From positions 1-6,322 of the forward strand of contig DAIDBB010000234.1 of assembly GCA_027310325.1 (NCBI GenBank): 6,322 nucleotides of DNA. The letters are read 5' to 3'. Made by a program: the position numbers and the translations under genes. The notes under the pieces were generated by a model. That model saw only the letters and a program-made list of their open reading frames with translations. It was not told where the DNA came from and ran no database searches. Shown here one piece after another: positions 1-4,766 of the stretch (position 1 is its first letter; the number at the start of each line of letters is the position of its first letter). This DNA comes from a bacterium. GTDB lineage: Bacteria; Desulfobacterota; GWC2-55-46.

Positions 1-12
1 CCTTTATCCTCC
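1..12 (-). promoter_or_regulatory. Possible ribosome binding site of a minus-strand gene starting just left of the window
   Basis: Read on the minus strand the last bases are CCCCCGGAGGATAAAGG. GGAGG lies at 12-8 and is followed by seven bases to the window edge, the usual spacing to a start codon. A gene would therefore begin at or just beyond the edge, downstream of the small zinc-ribbon gene on the same strand. No start codon is visible, so this is an inference from spacing alone. The stretch 1-91 otherwise shows no recognisable gene. Confidence 0.3.
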
Positions 13-91
13 GGGGGAAAAGGCGTTATGGAATGCGAGGGCATAGGGGGAGAGTAATCAATATTTGGCTCGCACGGCGCGCCCTTCAAGA

Positions 92-247
92 CTAATTCCC
101 GGCGATCTCCAGCTCTTCCTTTCTTCTTAACCGTTTCAATCTCATTTTTTCAGCGCATTCAGGGCAGACCCCATGGGTGGAGGATTTGTCGTCAAGCGGC
201 TCTTTCTCGCCCATGACGCGATGACAATAGAGGCACACCCTGATCAT
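92..247 (-). CDS. Small zinc-ribbon-like protein with paired CxxC motifs, 51 aa
   Basis: From the ATG at 247 the product is 51 residues starting MIRVCLYCHRVMG. Two CxxC pairs (C5/C8 and C28/C31) are separated by a conserved-looking GEKEPLDDKSSTHGVC segment, followed by a highly basic helix (KMRLKRLRRKEELE). Four cysteines in this spacing are the classical layout for one bound zinc ion. Similar stand-alone small proteins are common in deltaproteobacteria, but I know of no established function; nucleic-acid or protein binding is only a guess. An upstream in-frame ATG at 280 would add eleven hydrophobic residues, but it lies inside the -35 box of a near-consensus promoter, so the start at 247 is preferred. 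No Shine-Dalgarno precedes either ATG, which fits a leaderless mRNA. The gene is separated from the upstream GH13 gene on the same strand by terminators and is probably transcribed alone. Confidence 0.75.
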   Translation of the reverse strand: MIRVCLYCHRVMGEKEPLDDKSSTHGVCPECAEKMRLKRLRRKEELEIAGN

Positions 248-256
248 GATGGGCTG

Positions 257-285
257 AATATATAAATAAACAGCCGCCATGTCAA
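257..285 (-). promoter_or_regulatory. Sigma-70 promoter of the small zinc-ribbon gene
   Basis: On the minus strand a perfect TTGACA (285-280) is followed by a 17-bp spacer and TATATT (262-257), five of six matches to the -10 consensus. The expected transcription start is about 250, a purine on this strand, only about three bases before the ATG at 247. This spacing decides the start codon of the gene and implies a leaderless or nearly leaderless transcript. Visible in sequence; activity is inferred. Confidence 0.75.
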
Positions 286-289
286 GACT

Positions 290-320
290 AAAAAATGGCG
301 CCCACGCGCGGCCCGGCGCC
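290..320 (-). terminator. Candidate intrinsic terminator on the minus strand
   Basis: Reading the minus strand, GGCGCC (320-315), a 12-base GC-rich loop and GGCGCC (302-297) are followed by A and then six T (295-290). A GC-only stem followed by a T-run fits Rho-independent termination, although the stem is only six pairs. It sits directly upstream of the next promoter and would insulate the zinc-ribbon gene from transcription arriving from the right. It is a second stop signal after the one behind the GH13 gene, or the end of a small transcript. Confidence 0.45.
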
Positions 321-327
321 TCTGTAA

Positions 328-350
328 TACGCGGTTTTCCCGTCCGCGTA
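328..350. repeat. Perfect inverted repeat TACGCGG-N9-CCGCGTA
   Basis: Seven-base arms pair perfectly around a nine-base loop. There is no adjacent T-run on either strand, so it is not a terminator by itself. It lies about 40 bp upstream of the zinc-ribbon promoter and between two terminator-like hairpins. It could be a protein-binding site or the first stem of a small structured RNA on the minus strand. The function is not shown by the sequence. Confidence 0.5.
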
Positions 351-421
351 ATGACGTATGCAACGGTTTAAAATAAACAAGATAAAGGGTAATCTTATAA
401 ATCCGGTTACTACCCAAGAAT

Positions 422-462
422 AAAAAACCGGAGCGGCCCGAAGGCCGACCCCGGTTTTTTTT
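422..462 (-). terminator. Intrinsic terminator of the GH13 gene, bidirectional in form
   Basis: A stem built from CCGG (428-431) and CCGG (451-454), then GGCC (435-438) and GGCC (443-446) around a CGAA loop, is flanked by six A on the left and eight T on the right. On the minus strand it begins 14 bases after the GH13 stop codon and ends in a T-run (427-422). The A and T flanks make it able to work on both strands. One A-C mismatch and one bulged base interrupt the stem. This is the strongest terminator in the window. Confidence 0.85.
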
Positions 463-476
463 CCGCACGAACGTCC

Positions 477-2474
477 TCAGATCATCAAAGTGTCCCCCGT
501 GTCCCTGGCGAATATGAGTATGCCGTTCGGCGGGACCGTTATCGTCGCCGAGCAGGGCAGCCCGTCGCGCGGGGCGGTCTGAGCTATGATAGACCCGCCG
601 TTCCCGACCGGGTTCGGGTTCGGGAAGTTCTCGTAGACGTCGCTGTTGAAGACCTCGAGCCATTTGCCTTCCAGCGGAAACCCGAGCTGGTAGGCCAACG
701 GGTTTTCGTTAAGGCTCGCCACCACCACGACGTCCCTCCCGGCTGCCCCGGCCCAGCGGTGGAAGGCTACGACGCGGTTCTCGTTATGGACGTGGAAGAC
801 CTTTATCGGCTCGGCCCTCAGCGCCGGGTGGCGCCTGCGCAGTTTAATCAGGTCCTGCGTGAACCTCAACTGGTCCTTCATCGCCATCTCGCCGTCCTTA
901 AGCCCGTCCCACCAGATGAGGGTATCGGGGTTGTCCTTCGGGTCGTCGCTCCAGGTCTTGTCCTCCATGAACTCCTGGCCCATGAATATCATCGGTATCC
1001 CCGGCGCGGTTAAAAGGAGCCCGGTCGCGACCCTGTCCCTGCTCTCCGCGTACCACGACCTGTGGTTGCCGGCGTCCGCTATGGCCGCCACGCGGGCGCT
1101 CCCGGAGTGCCCCCTGTAGACGATGTCGTGGTTCTCGATGCACTGGACGGCCTTCCACTCGGCGGAGAAGCCGGGGTTATAGAGCGCGCGGCCTATCGAG
1201 TCCATGTCCACGCTCGCGCTCATGCCGAGAGAGGCCTGCGCTACGGCGTTCCGGACGGAGTCCCTCAAAGCGTCGTTCCATTCCGCGTCGAAGCCGGCCC
1301 CGCCCTCTGAAAACCGCTTTACGGCCCCAGGGTTCACCGGCCAGTACTCGGCTATCTGGGCCGTGCTCGGACGGATGAACTTAATGGTATCGGTAAGCTC
1401 CTGGCATAAGCTCCAGCCGTTGCCGTCGTTAAGTCCCACGAGGGCGCTCACCTCGTCGTACCTGAACCCGTCGGCATGGTACTCGTTCACGAAAAATTTG
1501 GCGTTATCGAGGACGAACCTCCTCACCTCGGGCTTTTCGAAGTCGAAGGCAAGGCCCCCGGCGTAGCCCTTGTCCGTGAAATAGAGGCTGTTCGAGGGGC
1601 CGGTCTCTGGCCGCCTGTCGAAGAAGTAAATGGACTCGTCGTCGAACCCGCCGCCCGCGTGGTTGTAGACGACGTCGAGAAATACGGCCATGCCGTAGAC
1701 GTGGCAGACGTCTATCAGGGCCTTAAGCTGGTTGGCGTGGCTCCTTAGCATCTCCACGCTTACCGGCGTCGCCGTCGCCCCGAGCCGGTTCTTAAGGAGC
1801 TCGTTCAGTTTAGCGGCGTAGCGGCCGAGTTCATTTGGCGGGACGGTATAGTCCATCTCCGGGGAGAAGAGGTCCACCCCGTTGTAGCCTAGGCTGAACT
1901 CCGTCGGGAACTCGTCTATCGGCAGCGGCTGGATGGCGTTCACTCCCAGAGAGACGAGGTACTCGATCCTGAAGAGGACGTCCAGAAACTTCGCCACGCG
2001 CTCGACCCTGGTGTCCCTGCCCGATTCGTCGGCGCCGTAGAAGGTCCCGACGTGGAACTGGTAGATGATCGCGTCGTTGTAGGCCGGGGGACGGAAGCCC
2101 CAGTCGTGCCAGTGGTACGAGCCGGGGTCCCTCACGACGCAGTTGCAGCACGGGAAAGCCATCGTGCCGGGTTGGCTGTCCGGGCACGTAAGCTCGCGGG
2201 CGTACGGGTCCCTCTTGTAGCCTTCGCTGCCTGTCCCCGTTATCCAGAACTTGTACTGCGAGCCGTCCTTCACGCGGGGTATGAACCCCGCCCAGTAGCC
2301 GGTCCCGGGCTGGCGGACGAGGAGCTCGGCGTCCGAACGCCTCCAGTCGTTGAAGTCGCCGCAGACGTAGACGGCCTCGGCGGCAGGCGCCCATACCCTG
2401 AACGTCGCGCCGTTGGCCGTAAGGTTGGCCCCCATCGGGGTGTCAAGGTCAATGTGTTCCTGTGTTGCAGACAT
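477..2474 (-). CDS. GH13 alpha-amylase-family enzyme with N-terminal CBM48, probable 1,4-alpha-glucan branching enzyme
   Basis: The 665-residue protein has an N-terminal CBM48 / early-set domain (about 12-115, with VCGDFNDW at 37-44), a GH13 barrel (about 130-550) and a C-terminal all-beta domain (about 555-657). All four classic GH13 regions are seen: DVVYNH at 267-272, GFRYD with nucleophile D340, AEYW with acid/base E376, and ENHD with transition-state stabiliser D450. MGQEF (498-502) and NRVVAFHRW (566-574) are typical of branching-enzyme-like members. The enzyme should act on alpha-1,4-glucan in the cytoplasm, since there is no signal peptide. Known relatives of this layout are usually annotated as branching enzymes or as alpha-amylase C-terminal-domain proteins; substrate and linkage specificity cannot be read from sequence, and trehalohydrolase-type activity is a less likely alternative. 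A cysteine cluster (C97, C109, C110, C112) closes the CBM48 region. No glycogen genes adjoin it. The start is fixed by a perfect AGGAGGTG upstream. Confidence 0.92.
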   Translation of the reverse strand: MSATQEHIDLDTPMGANLTANGATFRVWAPAAEAVYVCGDFNDWRRSDAELLVRQPGTGYWAGFIPRVKDGSQYKFWITGTGSEGYKRDPYARELTCPDSQPGTMAFPCCNCVVRDPGSYHWHDWGFRPPAYNDAIIYQFHVGTFYGADESGRDTRVERVAKFLDVLFRIEYLVSLGVNAIQPLPIDEFPTEFSLGYNGVDLFSPEMDYTVPPNELGRYAAKLNELLKNRLGATATPVSVEMLRSHANQLKALIDVCHVYGMAVFLDVVYNHAGGGFDDESIYFFDRRPETGPSNSLYFTDKGYAGGLAFDFEKPEVRRFVLDNAKFFVNEYHADGFRYDEVSALVGLNDGNGWSLCQELTDTIKFIRPSTAQIAEYWPVNPGAVKRFSEGGAGFDAEWNDALRDSVRNAVAQASLGMSASVDMDSIGRALYNPGFSAEWKAVQCIENHDIVYRGHSGSARVAAIADAGNHRSWYAESRDRVATGLLLTAPGIPMIFMGQEFMEDKTWSDDPKDNPDTLIWWDGLKDGEMAMKDQLRFTQDLIKLRRRHPALRAEPIKVFHVHNENRVVAFHRWAGAAGRDVVVVASLNENPLAYQLGFPLEGKWLEVFNSDVYENFPNPNPVGNGGSIIAQTAPRDGLPCSATITVPPNGILIFARDTGDTLMI

Positions 2475-2478
2475 GGTA

Positions 2479-2486
2479 CACCTCCT
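2479..2486 (-). promoter_or_regulatory. Very strong ribosome binding site of the GH13 gene
   Basis: The minus strand reads AGGAGGTG at 2486-2479, an uninterrupted match to the anti-Shine-Dalgarno end of 16S rRNA, close to the ATG at 2474. It decides the start codon and suggests efficient translation. Confidence 0.9.
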
Positions 2487-2525
2487 TTGTTAATAAGACC
2501 AGGGGTTGATACGATATATTAGGTA

Positions 2526-2554
2526 AGTATTGTGCGGCTTCTCCCCCGTGTCAA
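2526..2554 (-). promoter_or_regulatory. Probable sigma-70 promoter of the GH13 gene
   Basis: On the minus strand a perfect TTGACA (2554-2549) is followed by 17 bp and AATACT (2531-2526), four of six -10 matches. Transcription would start near 2519, giving a leader of about 45 bases that contains the strong RBS. The -35 box is one arm of the 28-bp palindrome at 2546-2573, so a protein bound to the palindrome would block this promoter. Confidence 0.6.
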
Positions 2555-2573
2555 CTCCGCGGGGTTGACACGG
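2546..2573. promoter_or_regulatory. 28-bp near-perfect palindrome between divergent genes, candidate operator
   Basis: The two 14-base halves, CCGTGTCAACTCCG and CGGGGTTGACACGG, are reverse complements except for one T/G position (2556/2563). TTGACA occurs once on each strand within it. It lies 72 bp upstream of the GH13 start and 57 bp upstream of the Mth938-like start. The symmetry suits a dimeric regulator. As RNA it would also form a long hairpin, but no gene is transcribed into it from either side and the following bases have only a weak T-rich character (ATTTTGATTT on plus), so a terminator is less likely. Confidence 0.6.
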
Positions 2574-2630
2574 CAGGATTTTGATTTAACCTCTACCCAT
2601 GCCGTCATTGCCGCGGAGGAAGGGGGCATT

Positions 2631-2993
2631 ATGCCGCATATCGACTCGACAAAGTTCGGCGAAGTCACCGTCGGAAAGATACGTTACCGTCAGGTCATAA
2701 TAACGGGCGATACGGTAACGGAGAGGGAGTACGACAGGCTCGTCGGCATCTTCGGCACCTCGCACAGGATAGGCGACTGGGAGATAGAGGAGCTTCTTAA
2801 GGGGCCGCCGGATACTATAGTCATAGGGACCGGGCAGGAAGGGAGGCTCGACGTCGGCCCTGAGCTTCCGGCAAGGGCGAGGGACAAAAAGATCGAGCTT
2901 GTAACCGCCCTTACGCCGGAGGCGATAAAGGCATACAACGCGAAGGCGCGAGAGGGCAGGCGCGTAAACGCCCTCATCCACACGACCTGCTAG
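2631..2993 (+). CDS. Mth938-like domain protein (DUF498 / NDUFAF3 family), 120 aa
   Basis: The product matches the Mth938/NDUFAF3 type: beta-rich start (FGEVTVGKIRY), central IVIGTGQEG (63-71) and C-terminal ALIHTTC (114-120), with a length near the usual 120 residues for the stand-alone form. Eukaryotic relatives help assemble respiratory complex I; the role of the bacterial and archaeal forms is not settled, so no reaction is assigned. No signal peptide or membrane segment is visible, so a cytoplasmic protein is expected. The frame is open upstream to an ATG at 2532, but that would add 33 residues without family resemblance and would run through the palindrome. The ATG at 2631 has GGAGGA ten bases upstream and gives the family-like N-terminus. 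It is divergent from the GH13 gene and convergent with the small membrane-protein gene. Confidence 0.85.
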   Translation: MPHIDSTKFGEVTVGKIRYRQVIITGDTVTEREYDRLVGIFGTSHRIGDWEIEELLKGPPDTIVIGTGQEGRLDVGPELPARARDKKIELVTALTPEAIKAYNAKAREGRRVNALIHTTC

Positions 2994-3016
2994 CCGCGTC
3001 AAGCGGAGGAAGAAAC

Positions 3017-3050
3017 AAAAAAGAAAGGCGGCGGCGTTTTTGGGCCGCCC
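3017..3050 (-). terminator. Intrinsic terminator between convergent genes, mainly for the minus strand
   Basis: GGCGGC (3030-3035) and GCCGCC (3044-3049) pair around an eight-base loop. On the minus strand the stem is followed by CGCCTTTCTTTTTT, ending at 3017, a reasonable termination tract for the two-helix membrane-protein gene. On the plus strand only CCCTCTTTC follows, so termination of the Mth938-like gene here would be weaker. Confidence 0.55.
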
Positions 3051-3084
3051 CTCTTTCGAGCGCGTTCAAAATTTTTCAAACGCC

Positions 3085-3342
3085 TCATGACTGGCGGGCC
3101 TTCGGGAAATCATGATGGTGCGCCATCCGGTATATCCCGTAGATAGCCGCCGCAAAAACCCCGACGACCGCAAGGACCGGGATGACCAGCAGTACGAAAT
3201 CATAGATCATGAACCCGACCATGGATACGAGGAAGACCAGGCCGACGCTCACGAAGAGCGCCGCGACGGTGATCGCTATCCACTGCCCGAATGAAGATTT
3301 GCCCGTACCTTCTGCAAGCTTGTCGGCATCTTCGAACCTCAT
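3085..3342 (-). CDS. Small two-helix integral membrane protein of unknown function, 85 aa
   Basis: The product begins with a polar stretch (MRFEDADKLAEGTGKSSFGQ), then two hydrophobic segments at about 21-47 and 49-72, parted by a single aspartate (D48), and ends in a short basic histidine-bearing tail (RMAHHHDFPKARQS). With two helices and a tight turn, both termini should lie on the same side; the basic tail suggests the cytoplasm. I do not recognise the family. The chosen ATG at 3342 has a G-rich Shine-Dalgarno-like AGAGGGGGTGG about five bases upstream; an in-frame ATG at 3363 would add seven residues but has no ribosome binding site. A TATAAT box lies 46 bp upstream. The gene converges on the Mth938-like gene, with a terminator between them, and appears to be monocistronic. 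Confidence 0.7.
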   Translation of the reverse strand: MRFEDADKLAEGTGKSSFGQWIAITVAALFVSVGLVFLVSMVGFMIYDFVLLVIPVLAVVGVFAAAIYGIYRMAHHHDFPKARQS

Positions 3343-3387
3343 ATATGCCACCCCCTCTCTCATAAGGTTGAAAATCCATCTAATGTA

Positions 3388-3393
3388 ATTATA
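3388..3393 (-). promoter_or_regulatory. -10 box of the small membrane-protein gene
   Basis: The minus strand carries a perfect TATAAT at 3393-3388. The sequence 17 bp further upstream (AATGAA) is a poor -35 match, so only the -10 element is well supported. The transcription start would be near 3381, leaving a leader of about 40 bases before the ATG at 3342. Confidence 0.5.
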
Positions 3394-3666
3394 GCTCCGT
3401 CACCGGCAGATTCATTAATAAAAGATTATTTTTTTTACGCATCCGGCTGCCTCTTTTGTTTCAATTTTCATTAAAGCCTTGAAAATGCTGGGAAAATCCC
3501 TGTTCCTGCCTGCCAATCCGTACAGGTGAAGAAAAACCCGGAAACTGCTATCATCCTCCCGAATTGGGCGATTTCGGCCCTTGATTGAGAACAAAAAAAC
3601 TTGGGACCTAAGAACGTTCGTACGGGCGCATGGTTCATTGTGGTATTGGGTAAGCCCGCCGCAGGC

Positions 3667-3736
3667 GCGACGAAGCAATCTCCAAGCATTTGATTTATCT
3701 AAAAAACAGATTTCAACGCTACGCTCGCGATGACGG
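3667..3736. repeat. Degenerate dispersed intergenic repeat, two inverted half-motifs
   Basis: GCGACGAAGCAATCTCC (3667-3683) and, in the opposite sense, CGCTACGCTCGCGATGACGG (3717-3736) resemble the two ends of a repeat seen between genes in many bacterial genomes, whose usual form reads CGTCATTGCGAG...GCGACGAAGCAATCTC. Here the two motifs face each other across about 33 bp of AT-rich DNA, so they form an imperfect inverted pair rather than one intact unit. The identification rests on memory of that motif, and no second copy lies in the window. Confidence 0.4.
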
Positions 3737-3754
3737 ATCTCTATTATTAATCAG

Positions 3755-3794
3755 AGGTCCCCTTAAATTTACCGTTAAGTAATTCAGGGGACCT
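3755..3794. repeat. REP-like hairpin with AGGTCCCCT / AGGGGACCT arms
   Basis: Perfect nine-base arms (3755-3763 and 3786-3794) enclose 22 bases. Inside, AATT pairs with AATT (3766-3769, 3781-3784) and AC with GT (3771-3772, 3779-3780), extending the stem past small bulges. No T-run follows on either strand, so it is not an intrinsic terminator. The TAATTCAGGGGAC part resembles short palindromes that accompany IS200-like REP-associated transposases; no transposase is present here. It lies about 80 bp upstream of the REC-PilZ gene. Confidence 0.55.
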
Positions 3795-3827
3795 GCCGAT
3801 AATATTAAAGGGTGTAAACGGGCGGGT

Positions 3828-3843
3828 TGGCGGGTTTCAGGCA
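3828..3843 (+). promoter_or_regulatory. Possible sigma-54 promoter of the REC-PilZ gene
   Basis: TGGCGGG (3828-3834) and AGGCA (3839-3843) place GG and GC exactly ten bases apart, as in the -24/-12 consensus TGGCACG-N4-TTGCW. Several other consensus positions differ (GG for AC, AG for TT). Transcription would start near 3854, about 20 bases before the start codon. The correct spacing and the position upstream of a signalling gene are suggestive only. Confidence 0.3.
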
Positions 3844-3875
3844 TCCACAGAGGTAACAAACATCCGGGAGACGGC

Positions 3876-4625
3876 ATGATAACGCGCGACTCTAAGAGCA
3901 TCCTCGTTGCAAAAGACAGCCTGTTCTTCAGGACACGCCTTAGCTCCATCCTCACCGGCGCGGGCCACAGGGTGACGCTTGTAGAGGACGGAAACTCGAC
4001 GATAAGCGCCATCGAGACCGGCGCCCGTGGGATAGACCTCCTGATTATGGACTTTCTCCTGCCCGACATGAGCGCCTTTACGGTGCTCCAATGGATGAGC
4101 GACAACGCCCTGGAAAATAAATTTCCGGTCTTCGTGGTGACCGGGGAGGGCGAGTCGAGCCATATCGTAAGCAGCCTCTTCAAGTACGGCGCGACAGGGG
4201 TCATCTCAAAGGACTTCACCCCCGAACGTATGATCTTCCATATAAACAGGGCGCTTTTTCCGGAGAAGGCGTCCGCCGTCTCGCAGAAGTCCGTCCGCAT
4301 ACCGGTCTCGGTGCCGGTGGACTTCTCTTCCGAAGGCTTGAGGAAGGAGACCGGTTTTTTCCTCAACATAAGCAAGTCCGGCGCTTTCCTCCACACGGCA
4401 TCCATCCTTTCGCAGGGCGCGGAGCTAGCGCTCCGCTTTGGCCTTCCGGATATAAAGGACCCCTTCGATACGAAAGGCTCGGTCGTATGGAAGGCCATCG
4501 CCGGTGAAGCCGACCCGCTTTTCGCCGGGTACGGCATAAAGTTCACCTATATATCGCCAGCCGAGCAGTCGGCCCTCGACTCCTACATCGACTCGGAGTC
4601 CAGAAAGCTCCTCGTCTCCCTTTAG
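3876..4625 (+). CDS. REC-PilZ response-regulator protein, 249 aa
   Basis: Residues about 7-128 form a response-regulator receiver domain: ILVAKDS (9-15), phosphoacceptor D59 in LLIMDFLLPDMS, switch threonine T89 in VVTG and the conserved lysine K112 in ISKD. Residues about 138-245 form a PilZ domain, with RIPVSVPV (141-148), NISKSGAF (164-171, the D/NxSxxG motif) and GYGIKFTYIS (218-227). Such proteins link phosphorylation by a histidine kinase to c-di-GMP-linked behaviour such as motility or surface growth, in the cytoplasm. Two departures are visible: K13 stands where the first acid of the receiver pocket normally is (D14 remains), and the first arginine of the PilZ RxxxR motif is Q137. Phosphorylation looks possible, but c-di-GMP binding may be weak or absent. 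GGGAG lies five bases before the ATG. No kinase adjoins it. Confidence 0.88.
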   Translation: MITRDSKSILVAKDSLFFRTRLSSILTGAGHRVTLVEDGNSTISAIETGARGIDLLIMDFLLPDMSAFTVLQWMSDNALENKFPVFVVTGEGESSHIVSSLFKYGATGVISKDFTPERMIFHINRALFPEKASAVSQKSVRIPVSVPVDFSSEGLRKETGFFLNISKSGAFLHTASILSQGAELALRFGLPDIKDPFDTKGSVVWKAIAGEADPLFAGYGIKFTYISPAEQSALDSYIDSESRKLLVSL

Positions 4626-4667
4626 CGTCCTGTCGTGGCCGCCGCTGTCGTAAAATCGCAGATTAAA

Positions 4668-4684
4668 TGTTATAATGGTATAAT
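4668..4684 (+). promoter_or_regulatory. Tandem -10 boxes upstream of the helicase gene
   Basis: TGTTATAAT (4668-4676) is a perfect extended -10 element, and a second TATAAT follows at 4679-4684. Neither has a good -35; TCGTAA at 4648-4653 is the best match for the first. Starts would be expected near 4683 and 4691, giving a leader of about 75-85 bases. An AACCGGTT palindrome (4686-4693) covers the second start. Confidence 0.65.
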
Positions 4685-4693
4685 AAACCGGTT

Positions 4694-4711
4694 AATAGCG
4701 TCTGCGCTATT
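4694..4711 (+). repeat. Stem-loop in the helicase 5' leader
   Basis: AATAGCG (4694-4700), loop TCTG and CGCTATT (4705-4711) form a perfect seven-pair hairpin that would lie at or very near the 5' end of the helicase mRNA. The rest of the leader to the RBS is AT-rich and probably unstructured. A 5'-terminal stem can slow RNA decay; a role here is inferred. Confidence 0.55.
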
Positions 4712-4766
4712 GAACTATATTCCATTTCAGGTTATATATTAACGAAACGGGATCGAAAGGATAAAG

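Larger units (their letters stand above)
3394..3875. other. Intergenic region of about 480 bp without a convincing gene
   Basis: This stretch is more AT-rich than the flanking genes. Open frames exist on the minus strand (for example 3415-3678 and 3471-3689), but they lack a Shine-Dalgarno, overlap each other in different frames, give cysteine- and phenylalanine-rich products unlike the neighbours, and match nothing I recognise. It may contain a decayed gene. The right half holds degenerate dispersed-repeat motifs (3667-3736), a REP-like hairpin (3755-3794) and a possible sigma-54 promoter (3828-3843). No tRNA, riboswitch or other structured RNA was recognised. Confidence 0.5.

Noticed and set aside
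248..280. Longer start for the zinc-ribbon gene at the ATG at 280
   Set aside because: The ATG overlaps the -35 hexamer of a near-consensus promoter and has no ribosome binding site; the added residues do not resemble the rest of the protein.
1831..2394. 187-codon open frame on the minus strand inside the GH13 gene
   Set aside because: It is an out-of-frame shadow of the GH13 coding sequence, very rich in arginine as expected for GC-rich DNA read in the wrong frame.
2565..2592. Plus-strand promoter for the Mth938-like gene using the TTGACA at 2565-2570
   Set aside because: No acceptable -10 lies 16-18 bp downstream; the best hexamer (TAACCT at 2587-2592) matches only three positions. The hexamer may be there simply by symmetry of the palindrome.
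2532..2630. Upstream start of the Mth938-like gene at 2532
   Set aside because: The extra 33 codons run through the palindrome and promoter region and have no family resemblance; the ATG at 2631 has a Shine-Dalgarno and gives the usual family length.
3062..3083. AT-rich inverted/direct repeat with GCGTT...AACGC ends and two TTCAAA copies
   Set aside because: Only five outer pairs, weak AU interior and no following T-run; the GC hairpin at 3030-3049 is the better terminator.
3415..3689. Overlapping minus-strand open frames in the AT-rich intergenic region
   Set aside because: No Shine-Dalgarno, one uses a TTG start, they compete in different frames, and the products are unrecognised. A decayed gene is possible, so it is kept only as a finding on the region.
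3719..4546. 275-codon minus-strand open frame opposite the REC-PilZ gene
   Set aside because: The plus strand encodes complete REC and PilZ domains; the antisense product is serine/leucine/arginine-rich with no motif and runs through the hairpin at 3755-3794.
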